Shown here: piece after piece, positions 11,220 through 23,279 of the stretch | Layout: each line of letters starts with the position of its first letter | Numbering within the stretch: the stretch's first letter is position 1 | NCBI RefSeq assembly: GCF_021134715.1 | Contig: NC_060026.1 | Coordinates: forward strand, 15,553,001-15,617,000 | Reading direction: 5' to 3' | From: Daphnia pulex | Taxonomy: Eukaryota > Arthropoda > Branchiopoda > Diplostraca > Daphniidae | Length of the DNA stretch: 64,000 bases | Program-made: the position numbers and the translations under genes | Notes under the pieces: generated by a model | Database searches by the model: none | Told to the model about the DNA's origin: nothing | The model's input: the letters and a program-made list of their open reading frames with translations, nothing else

Positions 11220-14200
11220 CATCAAGAGCAACGACTAAAAGTAGGAGTGTTCCACGATACTAAATGAATCCTCAAAGTCCTTTTTTTAGTGTCAATTGTG
11301 TCTGGGTGGTGGCGGGTTTTTTAAATTATTTTGCGCTACTGTACTGACGACCATTTTTAATTTATTAAATTATTTTCCTCTACGGTCCAAGTAGTCGCCA
11401 TTTCAGTTGTATTATTTGACTGACGAAGTTTCACATTGAAATAAATCGAATCGCTGAGCATGAAACGGTGGCTTGTATCAGCACTTACACGGGAAATCGA
11501 AATCTCCCGATTGGCCGTTTATCAGTCAGCACTTTACCGTTGTACTTTAGCCGTTCCGCTGTTGGTGGGTCCGTCGGATAAGGAAGTTGAATTCTCCGGA
11601 TAGGGGCTTGTAAATGTTGAGCCTTATGTCTTACCATGAGACAAAGACGATTGTACAGTGTACATTTTGAAAAGGGAAATAAGAAGGGTCATTACCACTG
11701 ACAGTCTGTCATACAGCAGACGACTACTGAAGACATCATTGTAACAGAATAAGATTATAAACGATAACGCTATACAGAATTAAAATGCCGGTCAATGCCC
11801 TAATCCATTCCCTGTAGCTAAGAAGCAATCTTTTATGTCTATATTGTATATTCGAATTCGGATTGGGAGACGCTAATGGAAAAAGATATGATTGACGGGC
11901 GTAAATCGGGATCAGGATCAGCGAATGTAAATCTACCACTAGCACACCTTGTGGGAAAAGCAAGAACTGTGCATTGTCAAGTGTCAACGCTAGCGGACGC
12001 TAGTGAGAACTGAGAACTGTCAACTGTGATGACAAGCTTAAAAATGTTGATTGATTGTATTGTAATTCATTGAAATTAACTAGTGCTACTGGTCTGTTGT
12101 TATTTAAACATTATTAGTTGAGGGACAAGAAGATTCTTCTGATTCGGGTGAAGAATCAGAGCCAAATGCCTAAAAACTGAGCGTTGGCAAGTTAGCTAGT
12201 CCTACGATGACGACAATACGGGGACGAACTCATAAAAAATATGGGGAAAAAGAGGTGCAGTAACCTACATATTTATATATACTTTATAGCTCTAGTTCAC
12301 AAATCCTCTTTGTTTAAGCTAAAAGTGTTTCACAATATTTATTTGGTATGCAGACTCTGGTCAATGTCTACTCGTATATCTACTCCTCAGGGCTGCCTAA
12401 AGAAGTCACCAAGCCAAACCATTTCTCTTCGCCGAGCATGAATGTATTTGGTGCAGCAGAAACCAGTTTGATTTTTACCACAAGGTACTGTCCCACATCT
12501 TACAATGATAATCAATCTGACTTGCCTTAAGCCTTTAAAACAAGCCTTAAAATCTTAAATTCTTAAAATTAAAAGTTTTGCAGGCTCAAAAAACCTGTAG
12601 TGTAAGTGAGGCCTTAAAGCACTTAAAGCAGGGATCTCGTTTTCATTTGATTTTATTTTTCAATATTTCTTGTTTACAGCGCTAGATGTCTATAGCATGG
12701 CTTTCAGCTGTCAGGAAAAACAGTTTCAGTACTTTTACTTTACACAATTCTAAAGAGATGTGGATAATTGACCATTGGTGATCACAAATATTTAGTTTTA
12801 TTTGAAGACAGCTTAACAGTTGAGGAGCTATCACTTACTTCCGGTCTACTTCCGGAAAAATTGCCTTGAAGAGCAAGTGAGCGTTGTTATATGTACATTT
12901 CTCAAGGTGTCAGTCTAGGTTTAAACTAATTAAAGTACGCTGTTCAAGTTTTGTGAGTATTTAAAGTATTGATCTGCACTCAAGTCTATCTAATTTTTAA
13001 GAGATAATTTAGAGTTAGATCATAGACGACAAGCACATTGATGATACAAATTAAAAAAAAGGTGACTTATTTTTCTTTTTTTTTTACAGGTTCTATACTA
13101 CAGGATTATAATTTAGACTTTATGAGAAGTCATATTCTATGAAGAAATAGGACTGACTACAGTCAACATGGTCCCTTGTTTGGTAACCTGTTGGCTGCTA
13201 CCCGTGAATCTCCCTTTTTACTTCCTTACACAGACCCTCTTGATTTGAGGTATTGCTTTCTGTTGTTACAATCTTATTTTAAATTATTGTCATCCAAATA
13301 AATGTTCATTCTGTTATCTGTTTACAGGGTAACTCCTTCGCTACTTATCATGGACTTCATCCATTGGTGAAAACTGACGAGAGAATGCTGTGATTCAAGA
13401 CTGATAAATTGTGTAGTTGTTAGATAAATTACAAATGCATATCTGGGCTTCCTTCTTTTCTGTGGCCCCGTTTCCCTAACTAACCACTAACCAACGCCCG
13501 CCGGTGGTCACTCACCCGCTGTGAAACCAGGAGGAGGGGAGGGCTCTGGTCGAACGGGGACTTGGAAGGCGCATGATCCGATGAAAACTTTTGGAGGGTC
13601 ATGTGTCTAACCCGGAAGCCTAGTATGACTACATCTCCCCGGTAAAACTTGCCTCGTACTTCTCTCTTCTTCTCGGTCCAGATAAATATCTCTGGGGGCC
13701 GTAGACATATCCTATAACAGCATGTGCGAGTTAAAACAATGCATCCACTACCCAATGAAACAAATAGTCATGGTTTATTTTTTGTGGAAATCTCCGTCAG
13801 TCAAGTTACAAAGACGATGCAGATTTCCGCAAAACTTAACCATCGCTTTTTGTCTCATTGCCGCAGCGGTGGTGGCGGGTTGCGTTTAAACTCGTGCAGT
13901 AGTAAACCGTCTTGAACCGGACGCTCTGTTTATAGAATTTTTTTAACATTTCAAAAAATAAAAAAATAAACATTAGTTCAAATCATATATTTGTTTTTAT
14001 TTATTACAGTTATTACATTGTTAAAGTTTAGCATTGGTTTCATGGGGTTTAGGTTATAAATTTGGAGGTTGTGGGGGTTTGAAGAATTGGAAGGTATATG
14101 TTTGTGGGGTTTAGAGATTAGTTAGGTAATAGGGATATGTTTGTAGGGTTTTAGATTAACAGATTTTTTATCCAAACTTGAAATATCCTCCCCCCTCCAA

Positions 14201-17097
14201 CATCCTCCACTTTCCTTTCCCAATCCCAAAAACATGTTTATTATTTGTTTTACTTAACACATCCCCATATTTCTGTTTTTGTTCTTTCTGAACATACAAC
14301 GGTAGACTGCAGATACAATGACAATTTAACAAAATAATGATTCAACTTCCGTAACACGACACTAGAACCAAGGAAGAACCAGTTTAACTTGATGCAAAAA
14401 TGATTTTTCACCAGCATAGGCTGCAACAACGACATCGGACAGCAACTACGGGAACAATACAGGATAAACCTATAAACAAAATAAATGAATTATTCTTCAA
14501 CATAAATGGAATTGCTGTCTGAAAAGACAAATTAATATCACTTTATGTAGTTATCATTAGTTCACCCAAATATTCTGAAGAAATTGTCTGGTAGCTAGGA
14601 ACTTTGTACGCTCCACCGAAAGTAATGTTTTTTTCTGTATCAATCTATCTTGTGTGCATCTATCTATCGTGTATCTTCATATCTTGCAACCTTATTCCCT
14701 TTACAGCATCCATAATTAACTACATGATTGAAAGAACTGTTACTGATGAAATCCCAAAACACTACTTCACCAGGCTGTTAATCCTACTTGGAAAAACAAA
14801 ACTAAATTACTATCAGAAAAAATTATGACAGAAGAAAAGCTAAACTAAGCAATACATCAGAATTACTTTTAAGAAATGTTACATAGAAATAGACACCTGG
14901 CAAGCTTTTGACACTAGTCTTAGCTGAAAAGTCAACAGATAAAAGCTAGTCATAAACAAAGTAAATGTGTAGCCGAACTCTAAAAAGTGTATCAACTTAC
15001 ATACTTTAAATTGTTCTGTAGTGTTTCTGCATGTAATGAAAGCTACAACCACTACAGGTAGCAAGCCTCAAAGAGGAACACCTTCCGCCAGCTGGCTGCA
15101 ACAAATCCATGTGCACATCGGACTGCAATGAAGAAGCTCAGATTTCACCAGGCTGTTAAGTGTTAACAGAAAAATAAAAACTCAGTTACTATCAGAAACA
15201 AACTATAAAAAACTAAATGTGTAACCTTAGGGTTAAAAAGTTGATCAACATACATTACTTTTATTGTTCATCTTGTTGTTATTGTTCATCTGTAGTTTTT
15301 TTTCCATGTGACGAAACGTACAGCCGGTACATGCTGCAAGGCTGCAAGAGACGAGAATTTGGGAAAATGTTGTACACAGCAGTTTCAACTTTAAAACCAC
15401 TTAATCAGATGGTATTGCCAAGTATAAATTGTACCTGTAACGATAAATAAGTGTAAATCACCACACCATGCACCAGCACCACACATTCATGTCCAACAGT
15501 GATGCAGACGTTCATGTCCAACAATGATGCAGACGTACTTTGGTGGAAACGGCGTTGCCAATTTATGCAACTCGACCGCCTAATAAAATATGAAAAAAAA
15601 CGAACAAAGATAAAGACCACTGACGTTCTTTCTCTTCATAAGAGTAGTATAATAAGGGTAATAAGTTTTAGTGAATGTCATGTGCTATTTTCATTTTTAA
15701 ATGAAACAAAAATCACAAATCAGCACCTTCCTATTCAGACTTCATTCTTTTCAGTCCCAGAAGATGGCATAGGTGATTCCAAATAGACAATATTCAAATC
15801 TAGAAAGTAGAAATACGGAGTAGGTTCGAGACTATTACCTGCTACTACAGAGAGAGTACCTGCTGTTGGAAGCCTTGAGCAGTTTAGTCGTTTACACCAA
15901 TATCAAGAAGATGAATAAGCGGCCGCCAGACAAAAATCCAAAGGTTGAAATGCATGTCCTCGACTTGTTTTCCCAGCAGAGTTCTATTATTGACTCGGGT
16001 AATTTATAAAGAAAACATTAGAAAAAATTATTAAGGTTACAATAAATGATAGAGACCGTTATTCCCGATTCCACCAGTCGAATGCTCATTTATCCTATTT
16101 CAATTTTGGCGACTTCTTTAGTCCACGTATCTTCCACTGGATGTGCCGGAAGGCCCCCTGCTCGGCTGGAAAAACTACTCCGCCACTGGACGTCCTAGTA
16201 GACATGTAAGATTATTAGATTAACTATATCGTGCAAGCTGAAGAATCGATTAAAAACAAACATATATTTACTATGAACTTACTTTATTCAGGAACTTGCT
16301 TCCGCTCCTTAAATTCCTTTATTCCAGAAAAAAATTATCATTTTCATCGACCTGGCTGGCACTCTAAGCTTTTATTGGCTAAAAGGAATTTTAGAGCTCG
16401 TCATTAGTGGCAAACTGGCAATGATCGCGGAAAAACATTATACAAGCAAGCCCATTTTTTTGGAATGAATCATTACCCAAAAATAACGTAAAGTAATACT
16501 TTTAATGGTCACAGGATAACATCTCGAATGGTGACGCCTTGCGCTGCTGAGTCCCTTACATTTGACTGGTAATGGATGTAAGTTTGAAATGCGCCAAACT
16601 TTTTAGCAAAGTGATGTTGCGTTAATGTCGTTCGCTTTTCCGTGAAAATGGCTGACAAATCAGATAAAAGCAGAAAGTGCCAGTGAGAGTGCGGACATGA
16701 TTTACCACTTTCCATTCAACTGTGCGATCGGTTTGGATTCCAGTAAACTCTCATAAACTTGAATTCCGCAGAGATGGAAGTGCTCCGTTCGCGGTTGATG
16801 AACCGCGGTCAGACTGTCAAACATGGAATCAAAATTTATGGGTCATACATTTAAGAATGGAAACTTTCGGATAAGATGTTTTATTACTTGGCTGTTGACA
16901 AAAACCTGCGCAAAAGGTTAGTTTAAACTCTGCTCTTCTGCTTTCGGAGTCTGTGTGGCTGCTTCCTCGGGCGGAACCCTGGGTTAATTACAACTTAAAT
17001 GTGTCTTATCATCTAGACGGTCGTTAATTCGCCCTCTACATTGCAAACTGTACCTGAAATCTGAACTTGAGTGACAAGTTGTGAGTCCTTTTCGCAG
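11220..17097. other. Long spacer between array genes 1 and 2
   Basis: After the AATAAA at 11440 no complete gene could be built. Noted inside are a hairpin-forming, G+C-richer patch at 13450-13960, weak internal duplication of short blocks between 14540-14830 and 14990-15200 (both contain CACCAGGCTGTTAA), and a possible orphan exon at 15851-15998. Confidence 0.4.
15851..15998 (+). other. Possible isolated coding exon
   Basis: The segment follows a polypyrimidine-poor but usable acceptor (CTACTACAG) and ends at G|GTAAT. The frame starting AGA GAG TAC is open for 49 codons and reads like ordinary protein (EYLLLEALSSLV, then KRPPDKNPKVEMHVLDLF). No adjoining exon with matching phase was found within about 1 kb. 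It may be a gene relic or chance. Confidence 0.2.
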
Positions 17098-17131
17098 TAT
17101 ATAAGACGATGGAACTCCGGACGACTTTCCA
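17098..17131 (+). promoter_or_regulatory. TATA box of array gene 2
   Basis: TATATAAG at 17098-17105, then ACGATGGAACTCCGGACGAC. A TTCCATC initiator-like site has its A near 17131, 33 bases down. The ATG is at 17181. Confidence 0.65.
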
Positions 17132-17180
17132 TCTCTGTGACAGTCGTCGACAGGTTACACTAACTTTGACAAAAGACGAA

Positions 17181-19441
17181 ATGTCAACAGTTTCTCTAAT
17201 TCTTTGCTTGGCTTTGATGCTACACGTCACTAGTGCTTGTGATGGACCAAACGAGCAGCAGCAATTAGCGGCTTCCAGACAGCAATCGGACGAGTATTTC
17301 GCAAATGCTTATGGATTCACTCCGGAAACGTGGAGCGCATTTTCCTACCAGCCGTCAAACCCTTACTACGCTCCTGGTAATTATCATTCATAAAAATTCG
17401 TCCAAAAATGTATAATCTGTCAATTACCTGTTGCGGTTTTCAGAATATTCCGGTCACTACGAAGGGCGAACGTCCATCAACAGCCCACAACCTATTAACG
17501 AGAATAATCCATTTAACAAATACTTTGCCAACAGTGAGTCAAATTAAATCATTAACTTTTGTCCTCACCTGTCAAAATGTCTAAATTATTTCCAATAGGT
17601 AATGAAGTAGAGCAGAGCCAAGCAGAAAATCGTTTCCTGCTCGGTGGTTTGGGTGCCAATTTGATCAACACGGGGATCTTCAACAACCGTTTCACTCCGG
17701 CCAATACGTGGAGGCCCTTCCAAAATCTGGCCAACAGGTTCCCGGCAGCCATTACTTTGAATCCCAACATTGGCGATCCGCTCACCACCTTCGACGCTTG
17801 TAAATCTCCCACCGGCGAAGATGGAATCTGCGTTCCGGGAAGCGTTTGCTCTTTATTCCGCGGTCGGCCTAGCGGCTCGTGCGTCTTTGGAAAAGTCTGC
17901 TGCATCAGTAAGTCCAACAATTAATGATTTGTGAACTTGTGAAATAAGAATTTTGTCTGGCCCACCTTGATGAACAGATACCATCACTACTTGCGGAGGT
18001 ACGGTTACCTTAAACAACACGTTCTGGCAATCTCCATCAACAGCCGTGAATTCGCCTTCCACTTGCGCGCTGACTGTCCGGATGGACACCAAATTGGTGG
18101 AACAAATAAAGAGGCCCATTTGCCAAGTCCGGTAAAGATTCCAAATGACATTGTAGCGACGCCGACGCCGAGATAACAAATGAACATTTTTTTCTTTTTA
18201 GTTTGGATTTCATTTCCTTCACGACCGCTCAGCCAACCGTCGGCACATGTTCAGACACTTTTGTGGTCGGCGGATCGGCTTCCTCGACGCCCGTCATTTG
18301 CGGTGACAACACCGGACAGCACAGTAAATAAAAGCTGGGAAAAGTCAAAGAATTAAAATTTTTAAAACATTTCGCATAAAATTTGTTTGGTTCATTTCAG
18401 TGTACCTTGACGTTCCTTCTTCCGCAATTACTCCAACCGATATCCAGCTGATGTTCAGTTTTGCAGCTGGCGTAACAGCTACCCGTTCGTGGAACATCAA
18501 AATCGCGATGCTTCCGTGCGGGGCTTCCTATCTCGGTAACTAATTCAAATTGAAAAGAATTAAGAATGAAAAGTGAAGGCTTATAAAATTGTGCATTCAT
18601 TGATCGTATTTTTCTCAGCTCCGGTGGATTGTCTCCAGTATTTCTCCTCGGCTACTGGAAAAGTCAAATCGTTCAACTGGCAGGACGTCACTAGCACCGC
18701 CACCCGCCAACTCAACAATCAAAATTACAACATTTGCTTCCGGACTGAACTGGTTTCCGGACAGGTATAAATAGAAATAATTTTTTGTTTCGTTATCATC
18801 CAGTTTCGTCAAGCAGCACGTAAAATATTCATTTACGTTTTTGAAATTTGGTTGATGCCAGAGAGCGACCCAGATGTGCGTTTCAGTTTGCCAGGTGATA
18901 TCCGGCGGTGACGCATTCCTCATCACCACCGTAGCTCCCCCTCCCGCTCCCGTTCAAAATCCCCCTCCCCCTGTCCCTCCCCAGCCTGATGCGGCTCAAG
19001 TAGCAGCTGCTGCCACTTATTCGGCCGTGGGTTCAACCAACGCTGCAGGAACTGTTGCCGTCTGCTTGTACGATTTCCTACTCATCGCCGGAGCTAGAGA
19101 TGCCACCGGAGTTGAAGCTGATCGCTACTGTGGTGGTGCATTAAATCCAGCACCCTTGGGAGGAGCTCCTGTTAACCCCCTGGCGGATGCTGTTCCTTTG
19201 GGTGGTTCACCTACTAGTGTCCAAGTTTGCTGTAAGTTAACTTGTAATTTTGTAATCAGCCGGAAAAGATATTAATATTTGATTGTTGCGTATAAACACA
19301 GCTCCAGTCAGGCCATTCAAGATGACGTTCCGGACGGACAGCACTGAAGCAGCAGTGGCCGTTAATGCACCGGCGGCTCCCGTTCCTGCAACAGCCGACA
19401 CCGGGAATACTGGATTCTGCCTTGATTACCAAGAGCGATAA
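17181..19441 (+). CDS. Secreted double-CUB protein with proline-rich loop (array gene 2)
   Basis: Exons: 17181-17376, 17444-17533, 17599-17907, 17978-18131, 18202-18323, 18401-18535, 18619-18764, 18862-19231, 19302-19441; 553 residues. The mature N-terminus (ACDGPNEQQQ, then QSDEYFANAYGF) is typical of the left subfamily. Exon 2 is the longest of the array, at 90 bases. In exon 8 the CUB 2 loop is not helical: it is a proline-rich run of alternating APPP/PPPV type at 18934-18993, followed by a short Ala stretch. A second proline/glycine stretch follows the CG motif near the end of exon 8. Exon 8 ends with T before the GT donor, giving TGC T|, while the others end TGC A|. An AATAAA lies at 19765-19770. 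Confidence 0.88.
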
Positions 19442-20913
19442 ACAATCGAGGAAATGAGACTTGCATGAAATATCTCTAGAACCTTTTAGTCTTTTTTCTT
19501 GTTGGTGGTGGTTGAGACTTTTGTCATTCTGGCTGCCTTACATCTACCGGGAATTTTGAACTTCAAATCATCTGTCGGTAAATCAGTTTTTATTTGGTGA
19601 TGTGGCTGTATTTAAGCCGCAATTAAATTGTTAGTCGAATTCTTTGGGCTGTGACACATCCGAACAAAAACTGGTTCACTTACGCGATCAATTTCATAAT
19701 TCTTGTTCTGCTTTTTATAGCCTTTTCTAGAAGAAAAAAAAGTCTGACTTGAATGTCGTATTTAAATAAACATCATTGCACAAATTGCGTTTTCGTTCGT
19801 TCTAATTCAAGACATTTATTACGTGAGCAACAACGAGCGTGAGCGTGAATCAAGAGAAGTCATAAATGGTCCCCGACCGAGATCCCATTACTCGTATTAG
19901 TACGTGCGCAGAATAAGATCGGGTTTTACACGAGCTAGGCGGTCAACACCTTAGCAACTGCTTGGAATAATTTGATATTCAACCAAAAAAAAAAAAAAAT
20001 CTAATCTAATCTCCTTATGGGAGTTGTCCTGTGGCTATCAACCAATCCATTTGAACACCTTCGAGTTTATAATCCTGAACTTAGATTTTTGAAAAAATGG
20101 AATGGCATTTCACCTTTTGCCTTCATTCGGTCCTTATAAATAGAGTCCCACAAATATGGTCACGCAACCTGCTGCTTTATATCTTTGATTCATCCTATTC
20201 TTTTTTCGAAAGCTATACACACCTAGTCTCCCAGTATAGGAAAAAAAAATATTTCAAATAAATCCCGGTATTGATTCAAAAGTCTTTTTCGTTTTGTTTG
20301 CTGTTATTTAAGCGAATTTGGCCAGCATGTATTTTTTTTACGGCCATTGCAGATATGGTTTGTATCGCCATTCTTTTTCGAGGGGGGCAAAATCCTACGT
20401 TGAACTTTCCCAAGGTTCACTTTTTTTTTCGCTGATCCTTGCCAAAAAAAGATTGGATTTCTGAATCTCGAATTACCTTGACGAAAAACCGATGCCATTT
20501 CCAGCATTTAAAAAAATAAATAAAACGGCTATTTCATAGTGCGCTTATCTATACATTTAAACTCGAGTGGGTCTTGTTAGACTTTACAGGAAGGATTTCT
20601 TGTATGTGTAGTTGAGTTAAAATGCAGAGAAAAACTCATTTCGAATTCCATTTTGAGCCAATCTGTTGGACGTAATCCTAGGCTAAGGCGACCGTATTCA
20701 AACCGCATTAGGACGGCCGTAAAAGATTTCAAAAGATCAACTATGCTAAAAATAACAAGATGGTCTTTTGAAGACAAATAAGGTCTACATCACTCCAACA
20801 ATTCAACGAGGAAAAAATGTCGTCGCTATATGAGGAATTGGAATGTAAAAAATAATAAAGATGTTGACAATTTTAGCGACAAGGTGACGAATCGGAAATT
20901 AAAATTGCGGGAG
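19442..20913. other. Spacer between array genes 2 and 3
   Basis: It contains the 3' flank of array gene 2 up to the AATAAA at 19765, then AT-rich sequence with homopolymer A and T runs and no gene-like signal that I can support. Confidence 0.5.
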
Positions 20914-20943
20914 TATATAAGACGGAAGGAATCTGGACGATCA
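20914..20943 (+). promoter_or_regulatory. TATA box of array gene 3
   Basis: TATATAAG at 20914-20921, then ACGGAAGGAATCTGGACGA. A TCATTC initiator-like site has its A at 20943, 29 bases from the start of the box. Confidence 0.65.
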
Positions 20944-21022
20944 TTCCACACATTTTCTGCCGTCTGCGACAAGCGGTGACAACTGACTAATTAAAGAAGA
21001 GCAACTAGCCAAAACCGAGAAA

Positions 21023-23279
21023 ATGTTCAAAATTGTTTTGTTAATTTCTATCGTTTTGACTTTCAGCCGAGCATGCGATGAAAACAACGGTGAAGAACAA
21101 CTAGCGATTGCTAGGCAACAATCAGACGAGTACTTTGCAAGTGCTTTCGGTTACACTCCTGATAGCTGGAACCATCTTTACTATCCTAACAGTCGTCTTC
21201 CATCAGGTAAATACTAACTAAGATTGAAAACAAATTTTAAAATTAATATCTTTACTTTTCTTCTGAATTTGTTAAGGATATTTCAATCAATATGAAGGCC
21301 GGACACCTTCTGGAAGTTCCATGGATGGGATCGATCCCTACAATACCCATTCAGTTAACGGTGAGTATATCTTTAATTATATTTCCTTCTTAAATTATGA
21401 AATCACCTTAATTATTTTTTGTGAAGGTGAGGTCAAGAGCGACCAGCAAGGAGTGGGTCGTTTGGCGCTGGGTGGTTTGGGCGCCAGTCTAATCAACACG
21501 GGCATATTTAACCATCGATTCACTCCAGCCAATACGTGGAGGCCCTTCTCCAATTTTGCCAACCGGATTCCCATTTCTTACAATCCCAATTTCGACAATC
21601 CCCTCGACACTTTCGATGCCTGCACATCCCCCAACGGTGATGCTGGAATTTGTGTTCCAGGATCCGTCTGTTCGTTATTCGGTGGACGTCCTAGCAGTTC
21701 CTGTGTCCTGGGAAAAGTCTGTTGCGTCAGTAAGTATAACATCAACTATTTAAGTCGTTTTGAATAAGAATTTTTAATGATTTTATGGATAACTTATTTC
21801 AGATACTATTTCCACTTGTGGCGGAACGGTAACCTTGAACAACACGTACTGGCAATCGCCGACCACTGCCGTTAGCGCCTCGTCCACCTGCGCCATAACC
21901 CTGAGACTGGACACTAAATACGTCGAGCAATTAAAAAAGCCCATTTGCCAAATTAGGTATTGGGTTTAATTTTCACTTAACTCCAGACGATCTAAAAACC
22001 AATTAGAGATTTTTCATTTTTGGCTTCTTAGACTGGACTTTGTGTCATTCACAACTGCCCAGCCGACTGCCGGAACTTGTGTCGACACATTTCAAGTGAG
22101 CGGAACGACCACCGTTGCACCTGTTATCTGTGGTGACAACGCCGGACAGCACAGTAAATAATCAAGTTAATAATTTGAAAATAATTAAATAAGGAATAAC
22201 TTATTTAAATATTCTAGTGTATCTCGACGTCCCATCGTCAGCTCTTACATCGACCGATGTCCAGCTCATGTTCAATTTCGGAGCTGCTACGACAACCCGT
22301 TCGTGGAACATCAAAATTGCGATGCTACCCTGTGGCGCCTCCTATCTCGGTAATAATTAAAAATATTCTTATCTATTTAGAAAAAATATTCTTATCTATT
22401 TAGAAAAAATATTCTTATCTATTTAGAAAAAATATTCTTATCTATTTAGAATATATGCTTTAAACATTATGCTTTAAACATATGCATTATTTAATTCTAA
22501 TTATTCATAGCTCCGACGGATTGTCTCCAATACTTCACTGCTGCTACCGGAAAAGTCAAATCGTTTAATTGGCAGGACGTCGCTAGTACAACCACCCGCC
22601 AGCTCAACAACCAAAAATACAACATTTGCTTCCGGACGGAACTCGTTTCCGGATCGGTAAAATGAATTATTTGTTTCGCCAAAAAAATGAATTGAATTAA
22701 TTCTTATGTATTACAGAGAGCGACTCAGATGTGCGTGTCAATTTGTACAGTCACGAACGGGGGCGACGCCTTTTACATCACGACTCCCGCCGCCGTCGTC
22801 ACTGGAGCGACTACTTTCCTGACTGTAGTCACCACTACCCCGGTAGCCACTTCGCAATCTAACGTGGGCACAACTGTCTCGAGCACGGGCAATCCAGCGT
22901 TTGTTGTTGCGACTTGCCTCTACGATTTCCTTCAAATCGCCAGCGGCCAAGACGCCACCACCGGAGTCGAGGCCGACCGTTTCTGCGGGAATCAGTTGAA
23001 CCCGGCAACAGGCGCCAATCTTTTAAATCCCGGTCTCACAACCAGTACGCAAGTGTGCAGTAAGTTTGAAAGATTTGAGTTGCTCCGAATCAAATTGAGA
23101 GCTTTAATTTAATGATTAATCAACAATTATTTGCAGCTTCGATCAGACCGTTCAGGATGACGTTCAAGACCGACGGTACCGAGGCGGCAATTTCAATTGC
23201 GACTCCGCCAACAGTTCCAGCCGTTGCTGGAGCTGACGCGGCTAACACGGGATTCTGCCTCGATTACCAAGAGAAATAG
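21023..23279 (+). CDS. Secreted double-CUB protein (array gene 3)
   Basis: Exons: 21023-21206, 21277-21360, 21427-21729, 21803-21956, 22032-22153, 22218-22349, 22511-22656, 22717-23059, 23137-23279; 536 residues. The signal peptide ends FSRA before CDENN. The six-Cys segment (DACTSP to VCCVS) and both CUB domains are intact. The CUB 2 loop is short and Thr/Val/Ala-rich, without heptads. Exon 2 is diverged and ends HSVNG, unlike the KYFA ending of its neighbours. Intron 6 is enlarged by a 23-base tandem repeat. Candidate AATAAA sites lie near 23296 and at 23541-23546. Confidence 0.88.
22359..22449 (+). repeat. 23-base tandem repeat in intron 6 of array gene 3
   Basis: Four near-perfect copies of an A6-TATTCTTATCTATTTAG unit lie between the exon 6 donor and the exon 7 acceptor. 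The copies are almost identical, so the expansion is recent and probably length-variable between individuals. Confidence 0.9.

Noticed and set aside
13150-13375. Exon-like reading (PLFGNLLAATRESPFLL, then an intron and a short tail)
   Set aside because: A stop lies just upstream in frame, no acceptor fits, and no family is recognised; too weak to list as a gene.
17552-17920. Minus-strand 122-codon frame over exon 3 of array gene 2, with similar ones over other exon 3 copies
   Set aside because: The antisense frame recurs only because exon 3 is conserved on the + strand; no minus-strand signals accompany it.
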